A stretch of 64,000 bases of DNA from Opeltia flavorubescens (taxonomy: Eukaryota; Ascomycota; Lecanoromycetes; Teloschistales; Teloschistaceae), in contig KE546977.1 of the NCBI GenBank assembly GCA_000442125.1, positions 1,523,519-1,587,518 of the forward strand, written 5' to 3'. Under the pieces are notes generated by a model. The model worked only from the letters and a program-made list of their open reading frames with translations. It did not search any database and had not been told where the DNA came from. The position numbers and the translations under genes are program-made. Of this stretch, positions 51,001 to 64,000 are shown piece after piece; within the stretch, counting starts at the first letter, position 1; each line of letters begins with the position of its first letter.

Positions 51001-52200
51001 TTATTTTTATCGCTTTTTTATATAATATATTTATAATAAACGTTTATATCTATTATCGATAATATTAACGAGCGTATTATTATTATTAGTAAATCTATCC
51101 CTTATAGTAAATAAGTGGTTTTAAAATTCGAAAAAAGGCTATTAAAAATATTTAAGTATATATTTATCTACGCTTTTTATATCTAAAACCTCGGTAAAGA
51201 TATTGATAAAGAAATAAAAAAAACTAAATATAATATATTTAAATATCGCCGCTTAAATTATACGGTATTCGCTTTTTTAATAAAGGAGCTTACTATAAAT
51301 TTAAAAAATAGCGTTATAAATATAAACGTATAGTATATAATAAATAACTATAGCGCGACTAATTTTTTCCTCGCGACTAGGACCGATACTTAATACCCTA
51401 TTTTTTAGATAAATATACAGTCCGTTCCCTATAGAACTTATTTATAATTAAATTTAGTAGAGTTAAAATTTTTAAAATCTAAAACTAATTTTATTATAGG
51501 TTAAAGTCGATATTTATAACTATATAACGTATTTATTAATTAAGCTAAAGGTTATCGCCGTTCTCGCTTATAACTTCTACTATATTTATTAAAGGAAATT
51601 CCTAATCTACTATAAATAGCCGGTTACGTAATAGTTAATTAAGAGCTTTTTAATAAATTTAGAATTTTTTATTATATCGATCTAGTTAGTATATAAGTAA
51701 TATAATAAAAACGCCGCCGTAAATAAATTTAATAATTTTAATAATAATATTATAGGGTTGATTACTAATATATATACTTTTATAATTTTTAAAAACTTCT
51801 AATTCGAAGGGTTGGATATTATATTCCCGAATATATATATTAACGCGCAGTTTATTATTTAAATATTAGGCCGCGTATTAAAGCTTAGATAAAAGAACCG
51901 ATATACCTTCTATACTATAATAATATTATACTTATACAACCAGGCGTTAAATACCCTCGCGACCTAAAAAATATATCTAATTATTACCGGGCAGGCCGAT
52001 ATTAGAATCCCTTAGGCTATAATAGACGAAATCCGCGCTTATATATTAAAGGAAGATTTTAAAGATATCTTATAGGATTTTACCAGCGAATATATATTAA
52101 TATAATCGGAGAACTTCTATTATAATTTATTTAAATAGCGCTATTTTTAATTATATTAAAAATTAGTCCGAGATATAATAATAAAAGATTTATTATTAAA
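48060..52200 (+). pseudogene. SNF2-type helicase relic, RIP-degraded
   Basis: Read on the + strand toward the telomere with RIP stops ignored. At 49473-49521 a Walker A region reads FKSIILIDDIGLKKTLLLL, i.e. the SNF2 box ILADDxGLGKT with G-to-A changes. At 51864-51895 the box LGRV.KLR.KNR corresponds to helicase motif VI (GRxxRxGQ), preceded by GLDIIFPNIYINA. The motif order and the spacing of about 2.4 kb fit the two ATPase lobes of a SNF2-family protein with an insert or introns. Between the lobes lies a 38-bp tandem repeat (49669-49767). Helicase genes next to telomeres are a common fungal theme (mostly RecQ type); this one looks SNF2-like instead. It is non-functional, with many stops. 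Confidence 0.62.
49669..49767. repeat. ~38-bp tandem repeat carrying the palindromic motif
   Basis: Three units share CTATAGRCGAGT and a TAGTCCTA junction, at about 49669, 49707 and 49743. They sit inside the helicase relic. Confidence 0.65.
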
Positions 52201-54700
52201 GAAAAAGGAATTTATAAAAAGTAGAAGGATTAAAAAACCCCCGGATTAATTAATTCGGGAAGAAAATTTCTATAATATCTAAATATATCAGAATATAAAT
52301 TAGATTATCGCCGGAGGTTTATTATTTCTATTTATACGCTCTTTAATATTAAAATATTAAAGTTAATATTAAATAAAACCTATTAAATATTTAATATAAA
52401 AGATAATCCAGCTATTTATTAAAAAAAAGGGTATATAATCGATACTACTAGTAATTTCTAACTATCGAGAAATTATTAAGAGGAAGATAGGTTTATTAGT
52501 TCCGCGTCGTATAGATTCTTTAAGCTAACTAGCCGATTCTAGAAAAAAAAAAAAAACGCGTAGAGAAAAAGGAAGCTAAGTTAAATAAACGTTCCGGTAA
52601 GTACTGGTAATAAAACCTAGTACCTCTAGCGGAGGCTGTAGTTAATATCTAATAAATAACGGTATTCGTAGCGAGGACGGAGCGCGCGAGGATTAAATAA
52701 AAAAAAGTAAAGAATAAAAAAGATTTAAAGGCAGCTAAAGCTATTAAAAGAATATAAATAAAAAAAAACCACGCGGTAGCTATAGTTATTAAAAAGGCTT
52801 AAAAAAATATATTAGAATAGTAAGATTCCTAGATTAAAATATACAGCTAACCAGCTTCTTATAGTTTAAAAGAAGATTAGTAAAATTAATCCGAAGAGAA
52901 TAAACGTTTTATTATAGGTTTTATTATAGGTTTATATTAATAGCTTTAACGAAAAGTTTTTAAAGTTGTTTTTATCTTTAGAATTCGAGGAATTCGATAA
53001 TTTTAAAAAATCTAAAAAATTCGAAGTATCCGAAAAATCTAAAATATTTAAAAAATCTAAAAAATTTAAAAAGTTCAATAACTTTAATAAATCTTTTAAA
53101 CTATTTAAACGACTTTTCCGAACGGCCTTAAATATATATAACCTTATTATTTATTTAAATATAAAAGAATACGAATTAACTAATATAAATATTAAAAAGC
53201 GCCGACTAATTCCGGCCGTACTACTATCTACCTCTAGCGAAAAATTTAATTCCCTTTATCCCTTCTAGTATTCGTTCCTAAATATCGATATAGATCTACC
53301 GCTTCTAAAACGTCTATATTATAATAAAAAGTACTAGAATTTAAGCCTTTTTATATCTATACTTACCTATAAGTAAATACGGTAGAGATTTCGAGGAATA
53401 GCGTCGACGAAAATCTATACGGTATAGGTTATTTTTATTTAATTTATTCGGTAATACTATTTTATCCCTTTTATATTTATACTAATTATTCTATTCGAAG
53501 ACTATATAGTTGTTATATTATCGATAGACGCCTTTATATACTTAAATTAGATTTTCTCCTCTAATAATATAGTCGGTACCAATATTATTTTCTTTATACC
53601 CGCCCCCAGCGTAATTTTTATATAAAAAAATCACTATTATATATTTATTAAGTCGCGCCTATATATCGATACTCCCCTAATAGTATTATTTAAATAGATA
53701 CTCGTTTTAAATAAGTTTAATATTCGAATAATTTAATAAATATTATTTATTAATTTTATTACCAGCTATTTAAAACTCCTAAAAGGCGCTATTATATTAA
53801 ATAAACCTTTTAGAATTTATCCCGCCTAATAAATATTATTAAATAAGGATAGAGCTAACTAGTACTCTATATAAAATATTAAACTATATAATTATATTGT
53901 ATTTAATAGTATTATAAATAGGTTCTGGCTATATATAAATAAACTCTTCTTAAATTTTTTCTATAACTATTTTATCTAATACTTTTCCTCCTTTTACTTC
54001 GTTCGATTCTAGATAAAGTTTACTATTATATAATTTAAAAGCTTTTTACCCGTTTTATAATTATTTATAATTTGTATTATTTTTATTTATATATTTTATT
54101 TATATTAATGTAATTTATCTATTATAAAATTTCGATTACGCTATTTATAGTAATTTAACTGCTAATACTAACGGTAAATTATAAACTGCTACTATCTATA
54201 ACTAATATTACTATATAGCTGTATATAGTAAGCGTTATTATATATAACTATATAGCGTATGGTACGAGCGCTATTATACTCAATTTTTACCTACTAGGAG
54301 TAATTAGCCCCGAAAAATTAAAGGTTACTAATAAAGGGTTATTCGTTTAATTGTATCGATAACTCGATATAATTATTATCTAATACCGATAAAAGACTTT
54401 TTATTAATTAATAAGCCACCTGAAGATTACAGATAAAAAGTCCAAACGATAAAAAATTAAAAAAAACCTAGACTATAAAAATTTTTTTATTATTAAAATT
54501 TTTTAAAAAATAGTATAAATTAACGCTAAAGGCGATTTAATAGAACTCCTAGAATTTATATACTTCTTCGAATAAAGTTATTTTTTTTTTTAACTACTAC
54601 CTCGGATAGTATACGGTAAAAGTTATAAAAAATTATTTTTCTTTTCGATTAATTTTTAAATTTAATTATTAATACTAGCGGTACTATTAAAATAGTCTCT

Positions 54701-54864
54701 ATATACCCATTAGTTTACTATACGGATATTTTTCGCGGTATTTTTATATCCGCTTGCTTATTATACGGATATCCTTTATAGTTTTATTATATCCACTAGT
54801 ATACTAGGCGGCTATCTCTCGTGGATTTTTTATATCCACCAGCGTATTATACGGATATTATCCG
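54701..54864. repeat. ~44-bp tandem repeat with hairpin units
   Basis: About 3.5 units. Each reads roughly ATATCC(A/G)C(C/T)AG(T/C)-TATACTA-(T/C)ACGGATAT, so ATATCC and GGATAT form inverted arms within each unit. Confidence 0.6.
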
Positions 54865-57800
54865 TAAATAAAATTACGTGTTTCTATATATAAAAACCCG
54901 TAGACGGGTATAATAAAAATATTATATCGAGATATTTTAAATACCAACTTTATATATTAATCTAAATTCACGATTATTTTTTTTAAAATTAATAAGTTAC
55001 AGCCGCTTTTAAACTTATTTATAAATAAATTCGGTTTAGTATTTATATTTAATTCTCGAGAATATTACCTTTTTAAATTTTAACTAATTTTTAAGGTTAT
55101 TTCTTCTAGTTAAAGGCTATAGATATATTATAAAACCTTATCGATATTAACTTTTATAAAGTTCGGTTTTATAGTTACTAGCTTAAATTTAAAGACTACG
55201 AAAATATTATAAAATTTAATCGAAGTTTTATTATATAATACTCGACTTTTTAAAAAGTAGTTTTATTATTAACCGGAGTAACCTACTTTAATTATAAAGA
55301 ATATCCTAATTTTATATATATATCGAAATATAATTCTATAATTATAATTAAAAGGTCCGAGATTAAATAATTTATAATTATAATTATAGATTCTTCGGCT
55401 CGCTATTTTCGGTAGTAGTTTTTATATATAATTTAAAATTTTAAATTTAGCTTTAGATTATATTAAAACCTATATTAATATATAATACGCGATTATTTAT
55501 ACTCGCCTATAATCGAGTTCGATTATTTTTCAGCTTTTATTCTTTACATTAATCGCGACTATAAAATTATAATAAATATTATTAAATCTTATACTAAATA
55601 AAAATAATATAGATACTAACTTTCCGGTAGAATTATTTAAATACTAGAGGTACCGGTTATAATAACGCTAGGTTTATATCGCTTAGAACCTATAGGAAAA
55701 CTACAATTAAAGTTACCGAGCTTCTAGACTATTTATATCCAGTTATTTTTTTTAGTAAAAGATTTTATCTTGGCGCTGGAGTGCGATATAAAATACTACA
55801 GAATATTTAGTTAAGTCCGATTTATAAAAGCGGTGAAATTAGTAAATTTAAAGCTTTTTAAAAGTTTCGAATAAAATAACTCTCCTTTAATACTAGATAT
55901 AAGAAGAATAAAAAATATAATATATAATTAAAGCTACTAGTAATAGTATATAATCTAATAAAAACGAGCTAAAAAACGTCCGACTAAAGGTTAATAATAA
56001 ATAATATTAAAAGTATTCGGTAAAAAGATATTAAATAAAAGTTATTATAATATTTTATAATTATATTAAATTTTTATCTTTTTTTTCGCTAGATAATTAA
56101 TTTTATCGAATAATTAAATTTTTAAGCGATTTAATTTCGTATTATAACCTTTATAGTTTTCCAGTTCCGATTTATTATATTTATTATCGAGTTTCTAGAC
56201 GATTTCTCCGTTTTAACCGATAATAGATACTAATTTTAAATTATAAATATCGTAAGGGCTTAAAGCGGTCTACTTTTAATTAAAAAAAAAGAACTATTAA
56301 TCGAAATATTTAATAAAGAAAGTATTATTTTTACCTTTTTATTTATTACTACTAATATAGATAATTAAATTACGTTAAAATTATTAAATAGCTTTTTTAA
56401 TTAATAATAATATTATTAAATTATTATTATTCCTTTTAAAAAAATTTAATTTAAAGAATCGAAGTATTTAAAAACCTATTAAATAATTCTATAAAAAACT
56501 AAAACGTAATCATTTAAATTTAAAAAAAAAATACTTCCGTTCGATAAAAGGATTAAATATATTATTTACGATTATAATCTAAAATCTAATATAACCGTAT
56601 TAGAATCTTATTAAAAATAGGTTTAACCATTTACTTTTATACTTATAATAATATTTTTTTTTTTAAACTATTTAAATTTTTTATTTTATATAAATCTCAA
56701 TAACTATACTATTTTATATTTTTATCTCGTTTTTATAAAACTTACTATAAATATATATAAATTCGAATATAATCGATTTTTTCTTTTTAATAAATTTAAT
56801 ATTTATTTTTTTATTTTTCTTTACCTACTTTTTTTACTAAAGTATTTAACTTTTGTAACTCTTTTTATATTTATTAAATCAAATAAAATTAAATTAATTT
56901 AGGTTTTAATTTACCCGTAGTTAAATTTAGCCTATTTTAACTTTTACAAATATAGTATTATAAAAAGGTAGAACCTTCGTTTATTTATATACGGGTTAGA
57001 CCTAATATTAAAGCCTATATTTTTAGTTTATTATTATTGTAAATTAAAATAGTTTAGACCAATTATTTACTAATAGCCTTTCTTTTTTAAAAAATATATC
57101 TTTCGTTTTTAGACGATTATAAAATTAATAATACTATATTCGATAATATAAAAATATAAAATATTTCAACTGGTCCGCCTCGTACTAATTAATAGGTACT
57201 TGGTTAATATTAGATTTTAATAAAAGAACTACCGTTAGGTTTACTTTTTACAGCTTAATATACTATTTTTATATATTATTTTAAAGAAATTACACCGGAT
57301 TTAAAAGTAGTTTTCTCGGTAATAATTTATATTAAAGTTACCGGGAAGAGATTCGGTTAATATAAACCCTACGATTTATAATACGCTTATAGCTTAAACT
57401 ATATAAGACCCTTATAAAGTTATCGATATTAGCGTTTTTATACGCCTAATAATACTTTATCGAAGCAAAATAAAACCTCGAGGGATTAATAATTAATTCT
57501 TTCTTTTTTAAAAAAATTCAAATCTTTTTATAAAATTAATATATAAAGCTTACGACCATTTAATTAAAATACTATTTTTTAATTAATAAATAATAAATAA
57601 TTTACGGTATATATAGATTTTATAGATTAGAGTATTTTAAAACTTAATATTTTAGAATTAAAAGTTTGACCGCTATAAAAATACTTTTATTTAGATAAAG
57701 TTAGATAGACTGTCGTTATACGCGGTACTTTTAATTAAAAATTTATCTATTTTATTATAAGGGAATACTAATTTTTTAATAAAATCTCGTTAATTTATAT

Positions 57801-60800
57801 ATATTAAAGGTATTTAAAAGCCAGTTTAATAGCTTCGACCCCGTTTTACTTCCGGAGAAATATTATTACACGCGTTTTTATTTAATAAAGTCCTCTATTT
57901 TTATAATCTATTATCGTTCTAATAGAATTGTAAATTTTTTACCCCTATTTAAATATCTAAATCCCTTTCTTTTAACGTTTTATCGAGCTATTTTTTAAAT
58001 TTAATAGTCGTCTTCGAACTATAATAATACGCCCGCTTTTAGAATTAATCGTTCTAGAATATTTAAAACTCGATAAATTAATATCCGAAAATTCTATTAT
58101 ATTATTTTTTTTATTAGAATCTTCGAGTATTTAAAGTAAACCTTAATATACGCTTTTATAATAAATCTAAATAAATTTAAACGTCGATATTATAATTAAT
58201 AAAGCTATCGAATTAATCCAGGAAAATTTAGAAACCCGTATAACGACTTTAGATATTATTAAAATTAAAGTCGAGCGGGTATATTATATTTCTAGATTTA
58301 ATAATTATTTTTAACCGATTTAAATAAAGGATATTTATTTAAATTTATCGTTTAAATAAGTTATAGCTACTTTTATATTTTTATACTATTTACCCGCCCT
58401 ATTTCCCGGTATAGTTATTTAGTCCTCGAGTACGTTAAAATACCGGATTTTTCTAATAGTACTCGCCTATAATTAAATTCGGCCTGTTTTCGCTTTTTAT
58501 ATAGAATTAGCGGGTTTTATAACTAATATTTATAATAATAGAAATCGACTATTAGAACTTTTAATAATAAAATATTATTAAAACCGGTTACAAAACGCCT
58601 TTAAGCGGTAATTGAATATAAATAAGTTGTACCGTATATTTAAAACGAGTATAATATTTATTTTCTAGTTTAAACTAGACGACTATATTAATTTAACTCG
58701 GAATAGCCTAGTAGAATATATATATTTAACTTAATAAAATATCGAATTAATTTATAAGTAAATAAAATTTATATTTAATTATAGGTAAGTTTGGTATAAT
58801 TTAAATAATATCGGTTAAATATTATTTTTCGATTTTAAAATTATTTAAATTACTATATTAAAATAGTAAAGCTTATTTATAATCTATAGAATTAGACCTC
58901 GGTTTCGATAATACTTTAAAGGTCCTTTTCTCCTGAATATTCTATAATAACCCGCCGAAGGCTAAATACGCGGTAAATTCTAATAGGGAGTCGGCTGATC
59001 GCTAGCTAGAAGCAGTAATTATAATTAACTGGATACTTGCTAAAAACTTTAAAATAACTTTAAAGTTAAAAAAAATATATTATCGCCTATAATACTAATT
59101 TATCTTAACTAGCTCGGCTATCTAGTTCTATAATTAAAATCTGGGGATTAATTTTTTAGGTTCTTTTAGTTTATAATACTAAATTTATATAACTATAATT
59201 AGATAAACCGCTTAATAGTTAATTTTATAAATTCTAGCGAGGAGATTTAGTAAAAACAACGCTTATAATTTCTATTTATATTCTAAATAATAAAACAAGG
59301 TAAATAAAGGGTTATAAAATTATATTACCGATTTTTGTATATATTTAAATCGAACCGAATTCTTTATTTAAAAATTTTATTAGGTTAATATTTATTGAAT
59401 CTATAATTAACCCTTTATTTTATCCAATTTAAAACCTTTTATTTCTAGTAACTACTTCCTATTACTATATCTAATTTATTTATCGATACTCTTCCTTTAT
59501 TTATAAAACTCGCCTGCGGTTAAATTTAGTTAATTACTTAATAGTAATTCGTTTATAATAATCGATATAATAAAAAAACTTATCGATTTGGTTTTACGGT
59601 ATTCCTTCTAATAATATATAAATCCGAAGCTTTAAACGGTAACTAGTATATTAATCTAATACCGGTACCTTTTTTTCTACCTTATTCCTTCTAATTTTCG
59701 TTTTCTATAAATTTTTATTTTATTCTTCTAGGACCTCGTTTATAAATTTATATTTCTATAATCTAATTTTTTTATATTCGGTTTAAATATCTTTTCTCCT
59801 TTAAATATTTAATTTAGGGTTTTTATTTATTAAAGGACTACTTTTTCCTTTAAATTCTAGTATAGGTATATTATATTATTTAATAAACGTACCTACTCTT
59901 TTTCGGTTCCCTATTATATAATCGTAGCTTTTTACTAGGGTAAAGAAGTCTTCTACTCGAATATAAAGGTATTTTAAAGGTTTTTATCCGACCGTTTATT
60001 TTTAGGTTAACTGGTATACCTACCGCTTTTGATTAAAATAAAAGTTACTAATTATACGGTAGTATTACTGCTATAATAAAGAAAGGATAGAATTTAATCC
60101 TATCCGGTTGTAAAAGAATTAGATATAAACGGGTATTCGAGGTTTATTGGATTGATAGATATAGTAAAGAACTTATCTAATATAGGGATATAAATCTAAA
60201 AAAATTTAAACGAGCGGTAAATTACTTTTTAGCTATATATATATTATTTTCTGAATTATAAATACTTTAATAATAATCGAACGTTTAAACTTTTAGACGA
60301 TCTAATATCGTATTATAATTTTCGCAGAAAAATAAATACGACCTCCCGGTATTATAAAAAGGGTTAACCTTTTATATTATAATTTTTCGTTTATAGCTAT
60401 CTTTTATACTATTAAAGCTATATTTATAAAAGAATACGACGCTAAATTATACCGAGTTTATATACGCGATATAAATTTATTGCCTTTTTTTTTATTTATT
60501 ATATTAATTTTTATTTCTTTATTATATTTTATAATAATAAAATAGTTATAAAATCGATTTTTCTATTTTTTATATTTCTACCCGTAGCTATCGGCCGTTA
60601 AAGAATCGAATTCTAAAAAATAATTTTATTTTTTTATAGAAGTATTAAAAAGATAGGAATTCCGAAAATTATAGAAATCGATAACGACTATATTATTATT
60701 AAAATATACGAATTTTTTTCTTATACTTTAATTTACTATACCGCGAATCGGATAAATTTAAGAAGTTTTTTTTTTTTAATATTATACGTATTAAATTAAA

Positions 60801-63800
60801 TATCCGGAAAAATAATAATTCTAAACTATTTTATAATATAACCTTTAATTAAATTTTACTAAAATCTACCACGAGTTTAATCTTCGAAACTAAAGCGTCC
60901 AGCTCGGTAGCTAATAGTATATAATATATAGAATAGGTATAGCCTCTAAATAGCTAATAGTAATTAGCTAAATTAGTTAAAATTAAATAAGAGAGTCCGG
61001 AAGGAATATTAAGTATTTACCCCGATTTATAAATATTATAAATATATAGTAATCGAAATTATACCTTAATTATTTTATTAATATTCTGCTTTTAATCGCG
61101 ACTACTATATATTTATTACTTTTACTGATTTCGATTTTTTTTTAATTTCTCGATTTTCTAATACCCGTTTTATAAATATTCGTTATTATTAAAAAATTAC
61201 CTCGCTATTATATTATTATTTAATAAGATCGAGTTTTTTTTAAATTAATTAATATCTATCTATTACGTTTATTCCAGTTACTCGTTAGTAATACCCGGGT
61301 AGATAAAATAATAAAATAAAAAAAACGGTTAGATATTAACTAGGTTTAATATTATATAAATATAGATAACCAATTTTTTAAAAATATTATATTAAATAGT
61401 AAATTAATAAATTCCGATTAAATAAATCTTAATATTTTATTTAAAGCCTAGATATAATTTAAAAAAATTATAATAATATTATACTAAATTTCTTTACTAA
61501 ATAGAATAAAGTTAAATTATAAAGAATAATTTTAAAAAAAAATAAAAAATATTTAAGAATTTATAAAAGAAAAATAAAAAGTAGCTATTTTAATAACTCT
61601 CGTTAAGTTTACCGCGCGAGGTTTAGTAGAAAATACGCGGGAATTATTACCTTAAATCTTATATAAAAGGGTTTTATTTTTTTATCTAATAATAATTAGA
61701 ATTACGGTTTTATATATCGATACAATTAGGGTTTTTGATTTTTATTTCTATTAGAAATTCTATAAATATTATACTTTAAAGTTATAACGGCGCGGAACTT
61801 ATTTATAGGCGAGTTCGGCGCGAATACGCCTATAGTACCCGATTCAATAAAGAAAATATATAAGTTAATTATTTCTTATTCTACTAGGGTATAATTGTAA
61901 TATCGTTATAAATTATAGAGCTTGCGTTATTTTATTCCCTATTTTATTAGATTTATTATATCTTAGTATTTTAATTTTCCAGGCTTTTTTTCTTTTTTAA
62001 TCCACTAATAATTCAATTACTACTAATTTTATTTAAAATTATCTTTTTTTTTTAAATATACCTATTAAAATAATTAGACGCTAAAGTAATAATCTTTTAA
62101 TTATTTATTTTCCGATTTTAAATTAGTTTATTATTTAAGATATAGAATCCCTTAAATTTAGTCCCTGCGATAAAATATCTAGAATTAAACTAATATTATA
62201 GATTTTATAGAATATTATATCCGAATTTGTATCGAAAGGTTAATAGGTTATAATTTAAATAGGCGATAATATATTATAAATACTTTTTCGAGGTTAAAAT
62301 ATTAACGGTTAAAAAAAAGAAGTTTTTTTAAATCGATTTATTTATTTAAAACCGATATTATAAATATTATAATTAAATAAATATAGTTATTTTAAAGAAT
62401 ATCGAAGTCCGAGTAGTTTTTAAAATAATAAAACAGCTTTTGGAAAAGTATTAAAAATTCAACCCGATTATAATTATTAATAAATTTTTTATCGAAAAGT
62501 ATATCGAAGCGAAGACTGGTAAAAATATACCGGCGGTTGCTTTTTTAAAGAATTTCTTCTACTAAAAAATATAAAGGATTTGGATATTTATTAAAATTAA
62601 TAGAGGTACGGTGCGTTAATATATATTATATAGCGTTATAATATTTCTTTCTATAAAATCAATCCTTTATATAAAAATATTAGATTTAAAATTCGCTCTA
62701 AAATTAAATCTTCCGTATAAATTTATAGAAATATAAAATTATCTGGTTATAATATCGGTATTAATATAATAACTCGAGATATAATATAATACTATATTAT
62801 ACTACTAGTAGCTCTACCGTTTATTTATAAAAGATTAAATAAATTATAGAGTTATTTTATTAATAAAACCTTTTAACCCGTTATATATTACTTTAAACTC
62901 TATATAGTAGCGTTAAAACGCCTGGCTACTATTATTTTTTTTATTTTTTCCTACGATACCTTTAAATAGTTAACTTAGAATAGCTCGAAATTTAATTCGC
63001 CTTTTAATAATTTTATTTAATAACCGTTTAATATCGTTTTTACTACTTTTAAAAATTGAGTTATACCGATATAATATATATTTTATAATTTCTAACTTTA
63101 GTAATAGTCGAGTAGGCGTTAAAAATAATAGTTTTAGCTATAGCGGGGAGGATATAATTATAGCCGATAATAATAATAACGAAAAAGTCGATAACTAGTA
63201 GGTTAGATTAATAATATCCATGTTAATTTTATATCCTAAAGTTATTCGGGCTTTTTAATAAAGCTATTTTCGGATTATACTATCCATTAATATTTATAAG
63301 AATCCGCTAGCTTTTAGATCGGTTTTATAGTTCGAAAAAAGAATATAATTCGAAAAAAATTTAATTATTTTTAATTTAAATAATAATAATGGAATATTTT
63401 ATAATCGATACTTTAATTATTATATAATTAGTTTTTTTAACGGCGATAGGTCCGAATTCGAGCTGCTATTCTTTTTTACTAGTTTCTAGCGCTTTAAATA
63501 TCGTTTTTTCGGAAGCGAAAAAGATAAGCGTTTATAATAAAATAAAGATTGAAGATTTATATTATCGTTTTTTAAAGTACTAGTATAATTTTAAAAAGTT
63601 TCTAAAATATATAAATATAATATAAATAATTTTATAGTAATAGCTTTAGAGACGATTTAACTGAAAAGATTAATAATTAAATTTAAAAATAGATTATCGC
63701 GTATTAAAAACCTATATCTAATATAAGAGCGAGGAATAGAAGCCTAGATTTACTATTATTAATAGTAAACCCTTTTAATCGATACCGTATAACCTATTAA

Positions 63801-63903
63801 GCCTGGAGATAGCTAAATACTAAAAGAAAAGATCAGATCTCGAGGGTCTAGATCGAACCCGTATAATAATAAATTTATAACCAGAAAAAAGCTAAAAATC
63901 AAA

Positions 63904-64000
63904 TTAGGGTTAGGGTTAGGGTTAGGGTTAGGGTTAGGGTTAGGGTTAGGGTTAGGGTTAGGGTTAGGGTTAGGGTTAGGGTTAGGGTTNGGGTTAGGGT
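63904..64000 (+). repeat. Telomere, (TTAGGG)n
   Basis: About 16 perfect TTAGGG units run to the end of the window, with one N at 63990. The G-rich strand points 5' to 3' outward, so this is the right chromosome terminus. No telomere-like array was seen elsewhere in the window. Confidence 0.98.

Larger units (their letters stand above)
21150..63903. repeat. RIP-degraded AT-rich subtelomeric block
   Basis: Base composition drops abruptly near 21.15 kb to very AT-rich. CpA and TpG dinucleotides are almost absent while CpG and CpT persist, which is what CpA-to-TpA repeat-induced point mutation leaves behind. Open frames beyond 60 codons nearly vanish. The stretches 22.63-25.1, 25.6-28.0, 31.5-37.4 and 53.3-63.9 kb are of this kind and I could not identify the original elements in them. 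The 41-53 kb part keeps more GC than the rest, suggesting younger or less mutated sequence. Isolated N bases occur at 36270 and 63990. Confidence 0.9.

Noticed and set aside
52966-53268. 100-aa Lys/Phe-rich open frame
   Set aside because: It consists of short A-rich repeats with AAA/TTT codons inside RIP-degraded DNA; probably a chance survivor of an older coding relic rather than a gene.
21150-63903. AT block as a centromere
   Set aside because: It abuts the telomere directly and contains transposon and helicase relics, so a RIP-degraded subtelomere is the simpler reading.

Overview
This window is the right-hand end of a chromosome from a filamentous ascomycete (Pezizomycotina). It finishes in about 16 TTAGGG repeats on the + strand. 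It carries a roughly 43-kb AT-rich block in which CpA/TpG dinucleotides are almost gone while CpG survives, which is the signature of repeat-induced point mutation (RIP). The genes to the left have short GT...AG introns with CTRAY-type branch sites, and include fungal-only families (But2 domain, DUF1772, fungal APH-like kinases). Species cannot be assigned from this.

Layout. 0-1 kb: a frame-broken C-terminal piece of a large fungal membrane glycoprotein. 1.8-4.1 kb: two tandem paralogous genes for small secreted eight-cysteine proteins, on the minus strand, with identical three-exon structures ending in a two-codon exon; degenerate duplicated sequence continues to about 5.7 kb. 7.2-8.4 kb: a two-exon cysteine-rich secreted protein. 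9.0-10.2 kb: a probable decayed gene on the + strand. 10.3-12.6 kb: a divergent pair, an APH-fold phosphotransferase and a DUF1772/anthrone-oxygenase-like membrane protein, sharing a 104-bp promoter. 13.3-16.3 kb: a small secreted protein, uncertain exons, a secreted But2-domain protein and a possible decayed membrane protein. 16.8-17.8 kb: a formate/nitrite transporter with GATA sites upstream. 18.8-20.9 kb: a second, more complete but frame-broken member of the same membrane glycoprotein family seen at 0-1 kb.

From about 21.15 kb to the telomere there are no intact genes. The block is RIP-degraded repeats. Within it I can still recognise a Ty3/gypsy pol region on the minus strand (protease, reverse transcriptase, RNase H, integrase, 37.4-40.9 kb), and a SNF2-type helicase relic on the + strand reading toward the telomere (about 48-52.2 kb). 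There are also two 245-bp copies of a MITE-like element that escaped most RIP, several tandem arrays, and a short palindromic motif recurring about 16 times between 41.8 and 61.8 kb.

Taken together this looks like a typical fast-evolving subtelomere: lineage-specific secreted proteins, duplicated and decaying families, one ordinary transporter, then RIP-silenced repeats. No operon-like pathway or gene cluster is evident.
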